Assembly: GCF_047948215.1 (NCBI RefSeq)
Contig: NC_134455.1
Span: forward strand, 153,618,575-153,682,574
DNA from: Lycorma delicatula
Taxonomy: Eukaryota > Arthropoda > Insecta > Hemiptera > Fulgoridae
Length of the DNA stretch: 64,000 bases
Direction of reading: 5' to 3'
Shown here: positions 46,546 through 59,200 of the stretch, in pieces
Layout: each line of letters begins with the position of its first letter
Position numbering within the stretch: position 1 is the first letter of the stretch
Made by a program: the position numbers and the translations under genes
The notes under the pieces: generated by a model
What the model saw: only the letters and a program-made list of their open reading frames with translations
Databases searched by the model: none
What the model was told of the DNA's origin: nothing

Positions 46546-49489
46546 AATTTTTCTTTAAAACTTTTATTAGTTTATAACGATAATAATATTATTATAATAA
46601 TAATATTATATCCTTATAATAATATTATTACGATAAAATTTCATCATAATTCACCTCCATCCCCAAAAATGAAATCTTAGGTAACTTTTTATTGGTTGCA
46701 CTTTTTTTCAATGAGAATTTTTTTGTTTCTTCCATTTAACATAATAAACGAGAAAGATAAAAAAATCGTGGGAGCTGATTTTGGGGGTGGGGAACAGAAA
46801 AAGTAAAAAAATATGGATTTTTAATTTATTAAACTTTTTTCATATTTCATTTCTTTTCCACTAAATAAGAATTAAATAACCAACGCCAGGAAGTATAACA
46901 ACTTCGTTATCAGCTTTTTTTATGAATGAAATAATAGACCGCATTTCTGACTTGATTTATAACACAATATGTAAAGATAAAATCAAATATTTATTTTATT
47001 TATTTATATTTAATACGATTGGCCCAAAAAAATTTAAATACATCAAAATAGGTTGATCAATTTTTTGGCTGTAGATTAATAAAACATTTATCGTACCTTC
47101 TGTAAAGAACTCCGTGTAAGATTTTCTTTTATCGAATTGTGTCTTTACAAATGTATATTGAACAGATATATATAGTAACAATAAGTTTATGAAATAATTA
47201 ATATTAATTACTGATATTACATAATATATTCGAAATACATTATGTTAATTAATTAATCAATCAATCAAGTACAATAATAATCAATTACTAATGAGGCAAT
47301 ATTTTACAAGTGAAACTGTACGAAAGTGCAATAATAAAAAAGTTAACCAAATTATATTAGATCTTTGACAATTTTTTCACATTAAATTAAACAAAAGCAT
47401 ATACAACAACTGACTTTTATGATTAAGTTTGTTTCAGATTTGCAGTTACGTTCAAGTCTTGAGTATTTGCAATATTATCCGACGAAAGTGTGTGTGGTAA
47501 AACCTTTATTCTAATCCAAACACTAGCTAGAAATACATACATTTTTTGTTTTCCCAAGATAATATTGTTAAATTTCAACTGAAGAGAAAGTTATATATAT
47601 AAATAAAATGAAAAAAAAAAAAAAGATTTATTTATCAAAAAATATTTATGGAAACAATTCTTTCCATAAAAATAATTTTTTTTGAATATTATGCAGTATA
47701 TGATCGCTTAAAATTTACAAATTTGTGGTACACTTTCACAATACGTACACACATATCATTTTCTGGCTGTAGGTACATTATGATTCTTTCTTAAAAGAAA
47801 AATGAGAACGTAATAAACAAATAATAAATAAAATTATCAGTTACATTCCTCCTCCAACCCCACTTTCTCTACAATACGTACATTTTACCATCATAGACGT
47901 AGTAAACTTTTTGTGGTATCCAGTAAATTAGTTAACATGAAAAAATAAAACTTATGAGTATTAATTCTTACTTTAAAATCAGTGCCATTCAACATCAAGA
48001 TCGCTTATAAAGTATAAAAATGTGCTGCCAACAAAAAACAAAAAAATAATAAAATTTCCAAAACTCATGCAGTTTACAGTAATATTTACAGTAGTAATAA
48101 AATGCAAAGAGAGAAAGTTTCTTAGGTAAAATAAAATAACCTCAAGAACAACGAACAACATGCTATGAATCAAGAACACTCTAATTCAATTTCGGAAACA
48201 ATTACTGTACACGGTTCTTTCTTCGTGAGTTGAATTCTAAGTAGTCTTTTCAAATCGTGAACAGATCTTAAGAAAAACAAATAATCTTGTATTCAAAAAC
48301 AGCGGTTGAAAATATTACCGACTAATAATTCAGTCAGTATATATCTTCAAATACAATCCCAAAATAAAATTTTAAGGGATATTTTTTGAAATGGTCTATT
48401 AAAATTAAAATTTAATTCATTTATACTTCGTAATTAAAGTGTTGTTCTTGGAACACACAACTTACAAAGCAGATTTAATCCAACAATTTCAATAAAAGAA
48501 TTGGGTTCTTTATTATTTAATCTGTAGTATTGCGGCAGCTCTCAAGATCAGATGCAGATACAGTATAGTTTCTTGTAACCGAGTTGAATATGAACGGTTC
48601 ATATCTGTGGTATTCGGGTTATTTAATGAATCAATTAATGACACTGTCTCTGTAAACATCTATCTCAAGCAGGTCAGATCGACTATTGAGGTGTTAATTC
48701 AATTAGCATCACTTTCTACAGCAGTAAATAACTTCAAACTGTCGTGGGCTTGAATCATACAGATTACAAGCCTGAAAACTTGCTTGTTTCTTGAAATGTT
48801 ACATTTACCTGTAAACACAGAATCGTATTAATATCAGACGATCTGACGACTAAAAAATGGTTTCCTTTAGAAGTACCTATACAATAATTCATAATATATG
48901 ATAATCTTCCAAGCTCATAAATTCAACTGAATAACTTCAAAAAGATCATATATATAAATCAGAAGTGTTTGTACCGATTTACACTTAAAACTAAAGAACC
49001 GTTGGATCAATTACAATTGTTCTTTTACCCATATTTACACTAAAATATGACGTTAGTTTAAGACGTAAATCTATACATTTAATTTTGTTATTCAGCAAAA
49101 CCAATAAAGGCTAAAGAAAATCTTCACAGGGTAATTTAAACGCGTAAAAATTTTAAAAACACCGTTAAAAAATCTATACTTTGCCTAGCAATAAGGATAG
49201 ACAGCAGAGAAATTTTGTGTTCAATCGAAGAGACGAAAAAATCCGAACTTAACAGTAAATAAATTTGTTGGCTTGCTATAAAGTAAACTTAGAAACAAGA
49301 ATAGGATACACAAGGATTTATATTTTTGGAGCATAGCACTTTATTGGACTTGGACGACAGGGACAGACGATAAGAAGCGGCAGCAGTCAGCATTTGAAAT
49401 GAGGTTTTATATGACACACACCTACTGAAAACAGGGTAGAATGAAAAGTTAAAAAATGAAATGAAGGAGTCTATACGAGTAGAATAGAA
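46546..49489. other. AT-rich noncoding DNA
   Basis: No gene. Includes an imperfect 19-bp AT hairpin (46578-46597 with 46614-46632). Confidence 0.5.
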
Positions 49490-49725
49490 GAAAAAATGAA
49501 ATATGAAAAAAAAGTTGAAAAGCGTAGAGATGAATTTATTGGTCATATTATAAGGTGTAAGGGAATTAACAAATCGATAATTAATTAAGGGCTGGCTACA
49601 TTAAGGAGAAGCGATGTAGAGGAAGAAAAAATCCAATAATAATAAAGCATATTGATTGCAGTTCTCAAGAAGAGATAAAGCGGAAGGATCAAAAGCTATC
49701 CGCATAAACCTGCCAACACCAATCT
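49490..49725 (+). pseudogene. LINE relic, C-terminal end of reverse transcriptase ORF
   Basis: Plus-strand frames read KVEKRRDEFIGHIIRCKGIN, then KEKRCRGRKKSNN and SQEEIKRKDQKLS, matching the LINE C-terminal pattern RR..WIGH.LR....L...I..G...GKR.RGR.R......Y.EMKR.A.DR. Short and frameshifted. Same kind of remnant as 28141-28475 and 36160-36490. Confidence 0.55.
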
Positions 49726-51789
49726 AAAGGTAAGAGAACTAATCAAGTTCCGTAAGTAGCTAAATTGGTCCTGCAAGTGAAATTCAGAAAAAAGGAACTG
49801 AGTATTATTATTCAGTCCTTTGTCTTCTGTTGTTATTACAACATAAGTTATTCATGTGTTAGTCACATCTTCACGCAAATTACTTACAATACAGGTCATG
49901 AATTCCATTTCTTGATAGCTATAAATTTCGTAGATGCAATTTTTTAATAATGAAAAATATCAAACCGTACCTTATCTGCTCAAACTCTCCTTTAAAGTTT
50001 AGTAGACCAATTTTCCCTTTTAATTATTATTTAACAGTTTCATATGAGCAAGAAGAGAAAGAGAAATATCATAAACATCGAATTACTCACTATTTCACGA
50101 TATTTTGTAATAATATCACTTTCATAGCCCACAAAGGATCGGTTAACTTTATACAGCCTTTAAATAATGGATTACGCTCCTCGTTTATAACACATAAAAA
50201 AGCTATTTCGAAACTTAGTTAACAACCTATGAAAAACTGTTACATCCTATTAAAAGACAAATAAACATAACTAGGCCGATTATATTCTATTCTATTTACA
50301 ACACTTATATTATTAATTTTCTAATGAAATACATTAAATTTATGAAATTTAGTAATGCAATTACTAAATAAATTATTCTATAACTAAAATGGTTATTTTA
50401 CAATGAAAATGCTGAAAAAAAAAAATATTCCATCTTGTTTAGTTCACTAGATTATCTTCTTATAAAAGCACAAATATGAAAAAAATAATACTGTATTGTT
50501 AACCAAAAGCTTGATTAACATCAAACTACTAAACAATTAGAGGCTATCAACTTCATAAGATCTAGGTGACTTAAAACAAAGAAGTTACAACAAATTAAAA
50601 CAAATCATTGCTACGCAATAAATAAATTAAACAGTAAATGATTTTTAAAAAGAATCTCTACACCAAATTTCATACGCTACATAATTTTAAGTAGGACGGG
50701 TACCAAATTTAATAGTTTTACATAATTCTTTAGAATAATGTTTATGTTTTAATTTTAGAAGGGATTTGGTAGAATAGTTTTATCCGATAGGAACTCCATA
50801 CAGATTACGCACGGTCGAGTTCCAGGTAAATAACTTTGAAACGGATTTTTCTCAGGTTTTTATAAAACCTTTTAATTTTATGTTTATTTATTGCCTTGCT
50901 TTAAAAGAGGATCTGTTTTTCAAGATCCGACTACGAAGGCCTTATTTTGGTCGATATAATTACCGAAATCCTCAACCAAATTTTCAGATTTTGATGCTTA
51001 ATTCGTAATAATATTTTAAATTGACCTTCCGCATATTCAAATCGATAACTATATTTTTCGAGCTTTTGTGCTTTTATGATGGTGAGGTGCTTTTCCGACT
51101 ACAACTCTTAGAAATAACAAACATAAACCTTAATAGTTTTATAACATATTAGATATAAATGAAATATAAAAGCAAAGGTATCACAAATATATTTATTTAT
51201 TAATAATTTTTTTATACAAAATACACTATTTGGGGAAATACACTAGTTTAACAGGTTCCAGGATCAACAGAACAGACTCAGTACGGAAAAATTTATAACG
51301 GCAGAACCGAAAATGGGGAAGGAACCAAAGAAAAGTTAGGCGATGAGAAAAATGATCTACTCGATTAGGAACTGCCACGACACTACAATTCTCTACAACT
51401 TCCTAGGACTTTTTAACCATATAAGAGCAACATAGTGACCAACAATTCTGCGCTGACCAGTTTTAATATAATCGTATACAGCAAAAAAAACTTTTTCCAG
51501 AAATTCAAAGTATGATTTTCAGTACAATTCCCCCTCCCAAAACAAAAACTTATCTCGGGATTAATGCGGTATGTAGAAATATCCTAACTATAAACCGTTA
51601 AGTTAGATCTACACAACAGGAAGACTAATATTACATCTAAATTAACATTTTCTTCTTTTTCACTATTACTTATTTTATCATAAAGAAGTAGTTTAAACCT
51701 ATCAAACATACTTAAAAAATTTTCGTCCGGTTAACATTTTTCAGGCTGTATAGCTTTTTTCCCTTTTTTTTAAAAAAAAAAGAAAGGGT
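49726..51789. other. AT-rich noncoding DNA
   Basis: No gene supported; open frames at 49765-50222 show no recognisable domain. A T/A hairpin (CCCTTTTTTTT with AGAAAGGG, 51761-51788) marks the 5' edge of the following retroelement copy. Confidence 0.5.
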
Positions 51790-53505
51790 TTTGCAGGTCG
51801 AGACTGCAAGTGATCATTTGGCTGTTTCTGTTGAAATCCTTGATAATGAGACTCATATTAGAAATCAACATCTATGTTTTAGACTTTCGGAACGTTAGGT
51901 AGAAAACATTGTTTGCAAAGTTGCTGCAAAAATAACGGATGGCAGACCGGTCACGCCAGGTACATTACAACACATCATGATTAATGAGCTGGCCAGGCTC
52001 CCCGAAAGAGCTACCAGACCACCCTGTCTATAGGTGGTCTTCCGATATTGCGGATCAACGCAGGGTTCTGGAATCCATGGAGAGGCGCGTGCAGAGGCTT
52101 AGAACGAGAACATACGGAGCTGATCGAGACCTGAACACGGCGATTACACAATACCGAGCAGGAAGAAAACAGTTAAACTTCATGATTAAGCATGCAAAAA
52201 GGAAGAAGTGGAGAAAGCTATGCAGTGAACTAGATCCTGACCCCTGGGGACGGACGTACCAGGTAGTCATGAAGAGACTGGGAAGACGGTTGCCCGTCCT
52301 TAATAAGATAGAAGCTACACGACACTTGGAAGCGCTTTTCCCGCGGGTTGATACGGGCATCACGGAGCTAATACCTGGTGAACGCGGCAGGTTCACCCAG
52401 GATGAAGTGGCGACTGAGGTTAAAAGAATAAAAAATAAAAAGAGTCCAGGACCCGATGGTGTGCCAGCTGCAGTCATAAAGGGTCTGATGTCCGTCATCC
52501 CGTGGGAGATGACAGATATTGCGAGTTATGGGGTCCAGCATTGCTTTTTTCCTGCTTGCTGGAAAGCGTCAAGAACTGTTTTCTTGCCCAAACAACAGTC
52601 AGTTCCAGGGGATCTCGAATATCGCCCTATAAGTCTATTAATAATATGGGAAAAGTCGTGGAGAGGCTCATCGCTAACAGACTAATTGAGGAGCTGGAAA
52701 ACAACAACCTCCTCCATGAGAATCAGTTTGGCTTTAGGCGGGGGTGGTCAACTATTAACGCCATCAACAAAGTCGTTTCATGGGCTGCTGCGGTGAGGGC
52801 TGGGATTTGGAGAACCAGGCGTATCCCACTAATGATACTCCTGGATATAAGGAACGCTTTCGGTTCGGTATCTTCGCCAGCTATATTGAGGGCAATTCAA
52901 AGAATGAATATAAGCGAGTACATAGTGACGCAAGTAGCCAATTATCTATCCGAGAGACGGACTGAAATTAATACGGTGTATGGTGTGGTAAGTCATCAGA
53001 TCTTCGGTGGAGTCCCGCAAGGGTGTGTATTCGGACCCCTACTTTGGAACATCTTCTATGATGAAATTTTCCGACTTCAATTCCCGCCGGGGGTGAATGT
53101 CGTAGGATACGCGGACGACATCTCGCTGCTAGTGGAGGCCAGTACCTTAGATGAAGTGGAGGACAAGGGGAATGTTACCTTAGAATTAGTGAATGAATGG
53201 CTCGTCAACAACAGTTTGGAAGTCTCTATTTCCAAATGCAAGGGTATCCTCTTCACTGGTAGGAGGATACTCAGAAGATTAAACATGCACCTGAGAGGAG
53301 AGGCAATTGTTCAGGTGGAAAGTGCTAAATATCTAGGGGTGTTACTGGATAACACCTCAACTACTCCTGTCATGTGGCCATGATCTGCGACAGAGTGGAA
53401 ACAACAATCCGTGTCTGGCGAGGTCTCTTTGCGGGACAAGGAATTCCACGTGCGTCGAAGAGGCGACTTATCACCTCGGTGATAACGTCGTCTCTGTTGT
53501 TACAA
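51790..53505 (+). pseudogene. R1-clade-like non-LTR element, endonuclease end to RT thumb
   Basis: Begins with VETASDHLAVSVEIL, whose SDH is the final motif of the APE endonuclease, then a stop near 51897 and a frameshift near 52020. Next come PVYRWSSDIADQRRVLES, a coiled basic linker, and the RT domain: KSPGPDGVPAAVIK, EYRPISL with a one-base insertion near 52640, NNMGKVVERLIANRLIEEL, NQFGFRRGWSTINAI, LLDIRNAFGSV (motif A, with N in place of the second D-region residue), GGVPQGCVFGPLLWNIFYDE and an intact GYADDISLL (53105-53130). Thumb sequence follows (FTGRRILRR, SAKYLGVLLD). A frameshift near 53375 leads to CDRVETTIRVWRGLFAGQ and the copy stops abruptly near 53505. It lacks the RNase H/CCHC end. 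Confidence 0.9.
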
Positions 53506-54046
53506 ATAAATAAAATGAACGAATAACCACTATCTGAAAGAACTTTAAGATGATTCTTTGAGTGAAACTGTCGGGCTCATTTTGTTATAGGTCTGTTGGA
53601 AGATCGTCCCTTTAACATCATCCACCTTTTTCCCTTCTCTGATTTTTTCCCCCCTAGTTTCCTGTGGGGTTTTCTAGACGGCCATAAATCAGTGTTAAGC
53701 TAGATGTTTTTAAATTAATAAATATTTCGTATTTTTGTGGATTTATGGGGGATGTAGTTTGGCGTAGACCTGATCAGAGATTTATATTTCTGCCCCCTGC
53801 TTATATAAAGCCAAAATTACGTTTGAGATGCTTTTCAGTTAAAACTGGATCTATTAATTCTTCTTAATGCAATAAAATAAAAACCACTGATAAAATTGCG
53901 CTTTATTTATTAAAAACATATAAATAAAAACGTTTATTACAATTTAATGACAATTTTTATGAAATATGAAAAAGTACATCGTTATTAAGAAACCATGCAT
54001 ATTTCAGGATGAACCGAATGGAATAAAATTAGATAATTAAAATACA

Positions 54047-54049
<3 letters not shown>

Positions 54050-54091
<42 letters not shown>
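54050..54091. repeat. (TA)n microsatellite
   Basis: About 20 TA dinucleotides in a row. Confidence 0.95.
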
Positions 54092-54092
<1 letters not shown>

Positions 54093-55240
54093 GGTAAATT
54101 AATATACTTCACAAAACTATTCAGAACGGAAAATGAATATCAGCAATCAACAAATCACACAAACCAAGTATCTAGGAATTATACAATTACAGAAGTACAA
54201 TTTAAGTAATTACGAATTTCGCTTTATTTATTTACACTGAAAAAGTTTAACGGTTCGTCTTATATTTTAATTAAAATTTAATTTATACAAAGGCACTGCG
54301 TAGGAAACTTTAAAAGAGAAACGGTAAATTACTTATTAACAAAGTTCATCTTTCTGATAAATCAGGATATTTCAGTGACCTAATATTTATGAATCGGTTA
54401 ATCCTTTTTGTAAAAAAGTGAACAAACTGCCTTGAAGTTTTGTTTACACAAAACTATAAAAAATAAAACAAAATAATTAGAAAGTGGAATTTTAAAAATA
54501 TATTCTGAACGAAACTGCCAATCAGTACATCAACATACCAACCGACCAGCTGTCTCGTGGTGACTTGCATGAAATCTAATAAATCACGAATAACCATTAT
54601 TAAATATAATCAACCTGCATGCAGTTTTTTTTTACCTTATATAAAAAAACATTGCAAAAATATTGCATAATTATATTAAAATAGCTTTAATATAAATTTT
54701 TATACATAACAATAATTTTTATTTGAAATTCGAACAGTAATTAAAAATCAGTTACCAAAAAATCACTACATACCATGCAACGGCTGGAATATTTAAAAAA
54801 AAATTAATTAAAAATAAGGTACAATGTATTTTGTATAAATACTGAAAGAAGCTAGCTTCCCAGAATTACCTGGGTACGACCTAGCATATTAAAAATCGGT
54901 AACAAATGGCAAAATTTTCCCGGCTTTGTAAGGGGGAATCTTTAACAACCCATCAATAAACTAATTTTAATTTAAAAGATTTATTTACTTCAATGTCCTA
55001 TATATACAAAAATTACATCACAAAAGCTCAATTTTTTATGTTAACAAGGTACCAAGATATGAATGATAACTAAAATTCATTATTCTATTAACTTCTTATC
55101 AAGTATTTATCAAATTAACACGTTAACAGCCATAAATCATATTTTACACTAGTAATTTAACTATAAGATTACAATATTAAATTATTGAAAACCAGTTTTG
55201 ATCGAAAATTTATATATGAAATATTTGGGGGACCCAAATT

Positions 55241-55267
55241 CAATATCAAGGGGTACCCCCTTGATAT
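55241..55267. repeat. 11-bp near-perfect palindrome
   Basis: ATATCAAGGGG followed by TA and CCCC(C)TTGATAT. It lies in a short less AT-rich patch. Confidence 0.7.
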
Positions 55268-56601
55268 TTTTATCAAGATACGATTGTCAAACATTTTACT
55301 TCTCCACCTCCTCGGCGAATAAAAAAAAAAAAATTAAATGGCATCAATATCTCATATATAGAAGCGTTCTACGTAATTTCAGGTATTCATATTAATTCAA
55401 CTCGGGAGGTATGAAATGCAAATGAGTTTTTTTACTTCTTAAAAAAATTCGCGAAAATAAGATTTAATTTATTCAGATAACAATAACCCATATAATCAAA
55501 AAAGAATAAGTAAAAACCAGCATTTATTAGTATATATGAATTACTTCATACGAAAGAACGTTTTGTTGAAGAAGTGTTTTTTGTAAGTACTTCTAATATC
55601 AAGAAGACAATACAAAGTTCACTATTTTAATCGAAAGATGACACACCTTCTTTGGTATCTTACCCTCACCTTAAAGGATTTATTAAAGAAATTATTGGAT
55701 GGATTAATAAGAATTATTGTCCCATATTTAATCATCCTACCGAATTTCAAGTTTCTAAGTCAATCTAATCATGAGATAATAATTAAGCAAGAATAGAGGG
55801 CACAATAAAAGCGTTTTTTCTGGCTCGGAAGTTTAACGGACACTAGGGTAAGAAAAAAATTTAGATCGGTCATTTTTGATAAGATATCAATATTCTCCCT
55901 CTATATATAGTATTAGTAGTTGAGAAAATAATTTTTATTTTCTTTTAAATCAAGACGAATAATTTAGAGAACTGAAGTTTTTTATAGTTAAAATAAAAGT
56001 AATTTTCGTCTCAGTAAAACAAATTATCTCTTTTTTTTAGTTATCAGCCGTAAAATAAGTTGGTGGTAGATCTTTACCTTTGCATTAGGTAGAGAAGTTG
56101 GTTTTGGAGACAAGTTTAATTCAAGTTATGAATATGTTAATAGATAATATTTAGCCTAGTCATACTTTGAGTGAATATTAATAGCATTTGTCAGGAAATT
56201 TCTTTAGTTCAACGGAAGGTAGCACTTTACATAACTTGTTCTCTTATATTTATTAACATTACTAAGAACAACTTTAGAGTACTGATAACTTGATTACAAA
56301 TTTACATGAAACTTTCAATAGAACTAAACACATTTATCAAATAAAAAAAATACTTTCCAAAATTTTATAATATCAAATTATGCTTTTTTACCTACTTAAA
56401 TAAATTGATAATTTAATTTTTTCTATTAGCTGCCGTTACGAATCGGAGTGGAACTAATATCTGTCTTTCATTCTTATAAAACAAATGCACAAACTACACA
56501 ACTTCAGTATAAATATTTCCTATAAGAATTTTTATTTCACATATTGTTTGCCTGGTTTGAAAAAACAATGTTCTCATTTTACTCCCCAAATGAACCCAAA
56601 A

Positions 56602-57285
56602 AAATCCCTTTCGGCACGCCGGAAAAAAAGTTGTGAAAAAAGTTTCACATGTTTAGCATACGATATTCTTAAATTCCAGCAACATTTTGGTCATCCCTTG
56701 CCGTAAGGATTGGTCATATCAAAAACTGTTTCAGACAAAAGTTTTAGGTAATGTTTAAAGGACTAACGATCACTTTAAACCGATTCGATATTATGCCTAT
56801 TAAAGGTATATGTTTTTGCCTTCAAAACCCCATTTTTACCATCCCGTGAGCCAATGGTTGGTGATATCAAAAAACTTTACTTAGATAAGTTTTAGGCCCT
56901 TATCCAAAGAGTAGTAGGAACATTAAACGAATTCGATATTTTACTTAATAAGAAAGTTATACCGATATTTTTTTCGGAAAAGCCCCTCCCACCATTTCTA
57001 CCCCAATGGTCCGATTTTGCCTATTAACAAACTCGACCGAGAATTTGGGTCATTATATTTTATGCATCAAATTGAAAGCGATTAGCGCAAAATTACGACA
57101 GTTATCGTGTTCACAAGAAAGTGAACTAACTAAATAGGTTATATATATAAACATGTATATATAAACTTTTGAACTGACGGTGGTTTTGGGGTCTGGAGGA
57201 TGTGAATCGCGAAGATATGTCGTTCCAAGTCGAATCATGATACCCATTACAATAGGCAGCTTTCTTAGGAAATCTACCTAATACA
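56602..57285. repeat. Dispersed repeat family B, copy 2
   Basis: Collinear partner of 23896-24690. This copy is about 110 bp shorter, mainly through loss of sequence after the CGGCACGCCGGAA start. It runs directly into a family C half-copy. Confidence 0.85.
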
Positions 57286-57540
57286 GTTCTGGGACCCATT
57301 TTTTCAATTTTAAAGTCAGATTTCATATAAAACCACTAAATTTATCCCCTTATTTGGGTTTCAATAATAATAGTCTGGCTTAATTTTACCCAAGCCGCAG
57401 AAAACAGGGCGAAATATTTCTACAATGATACTTGCTAACGAAACTTTTCCGAATCTTTGTTTGTATGAAATTTCTACTTTATTTTCGCCAGTAAAACGTG
57501 TTCTGAAAGATTGTTACATTCTTTGTGATCATGTATAATT
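57286..57540. repeat. Family C foldback, single-arm copy
   Basis: Matches 44640-44883 in the same orientation (CTGGGACC, TTCATATAAAACCACTAAAT, CTTAATTTTACC, CAGGGCGAA, TTCCGAATCTNTGTTT). Only the right arm and adjacent centre are present, so no inverted repeat remains. Confidence 0.75.
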
Positions 57541-59154
57541 TTTTATTTCACATTATTCTCCATAAAAAAAAAAATAATATGATTCATTTTAAATAAATCT
57601 AATAATACTAACAAATATAGTGGAAATACTTAGTTTTAACACATAATTTTATATTAATTAATAAAAAAAATTAAATATTATATTATACTTCTTTTAATGT
57701 ACTTCTTTTAAAATAATAATAAGTTTCAAAATTATTTTCTAATCAATAATTTATAGAATAGATGTTACGAAGATTTTGTATTATCCTCTTACTAGAAAAT
57801 GACAGTACCGTTATTGCTAGATATCAATCGATACAAGATAAATAATCTTCTAGATGAAAACTATATTTCATAACTTTGATACGCTAACGCTTTTATATTA
57901 TACCACTACTACTACTATTACTACTACTAATGTATTAAAACAACTTTTAAAAAATTTCAAAAAGTAGAAAAGATTATTAAAAACTTTTTCAATTCATCAA
58001 ATTTTTACTTTTTTAAACTGATCCAAACTTCAAACAACTTATTACTGATTCTGAATTTATAGCAGACTTACAAAAATATTAAATTTAGAAAATTAAAAAT
58101 TTGTATATTTTAAATGTTTTACTACTGCATAAAAAAATTTAATAAACAGTTTTTGGTTTAAGATGGTTTAGTTTTTGATTTAAATAAGGTTTAGAAATAA
58201 AATATTATTTCATACATCTTTCCTTAGTCGCATTACGACTTGAAAATACTTTAAACTACAGTGAGGCGTTTTGGAACGTAAGTTCTATATTTTATCAACA
58301 GACTATCATATTATTACATCACGAAAAGTCTACAAATATTAACACTAAAAAAGACTTAAGTAATTAAACTCTAAAAATGATTACATGTTTATTGCGTATG
58401 TAATCATTTAAAAATTCGCCGATATGCATTTTATAAATGGAAAGAAGAAAATAGTGTGTATTTACGTATATATAGCGTGAAAATCACAAGGCAAAAAAAT
58501 TGAGACCCTATAAAAGTAAGAAAATAAACCCAGCGAAACGAAATAAATATGACTACTACCAAATATGGACAAGGTTCTCTGAAAATAAGGAAGTAAAATA
58601 TTTTTTTAATTGTAAAAATAATTTAAACTTCAGACCTAAATCCTGGTAAATATCGTAACGCTGTAAAAAATAAAATTATATGTAATATTGAAAAAAAATT
58701 TATTCAATTCATCAATGTAAACTTCATAAAATTTAATTAAAAAGCCTTATTATATTGAAACCTTACAAAAAAATTATATATATATATATATACACGGACC
58801 GAATTGAGTTGAAAAATTAGATACAATTAAAATTACCAGTCATTACCTATTTATGGAAGTGAAGGGATCGTTGGGATAGCTAACAACCGTAACCATGAAT
58901 CTAAAAGTGAATAAATTAATCAACATTCGAAAAAACGTTTCTTGAAGTTATCCCTTTTCGTTTCATTTAAAAAATATTCACACGGAAAACATTAGAGGTA
59001 ACAAAATTAAAGAGAAATAATTTTTTATTTGTGGATAACATGTAACCGGCGTACTTATTATATCATTACTAAAGATTACAACGATATTTTTTCCTGAAAT
59101 ATTTCAAAATCTTGCAACAGGTTTGGGATTTTAACGTGGGTTAAAATGTAAACA
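57541..59154. other. AT-rich noncoding DNA
   Basis: Nothing recognised; a (CTA)n-like run near 57903 and (TA)n near 58773. Confidence 0.6.
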
Positions 59155-59200
59155 ACTTTTTTTTTCAATCTGTCATAAGACTGGTTTGATGCACTTCACA
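59155..59200 (-). repeat. LINE 3' end fragment
   Basis: Minus strand CATCAAACCAGTCTTATGAC AGATTG followed by an A run resembles the 3' end of the LINE relic at 36160 (CAAACCAATCCTTAGGACTG). Very short. Confidence 0.45.

Larger units (their letters stand above)
53506..56601. other. AT-rich noncoding DNA
   Basis: No gene. 53580-53830 and 54840-54950 are less AT-rich and look like repeat fragments. A (TA)n array lies at 54050-54091 and a palindrome at 55241-55267. Confidence 0.5.

Noticed and set aside
52055..52498. 147-codon minus-strand open frame
   Set aside because: Antisense to the R1-clade-like RT relic.
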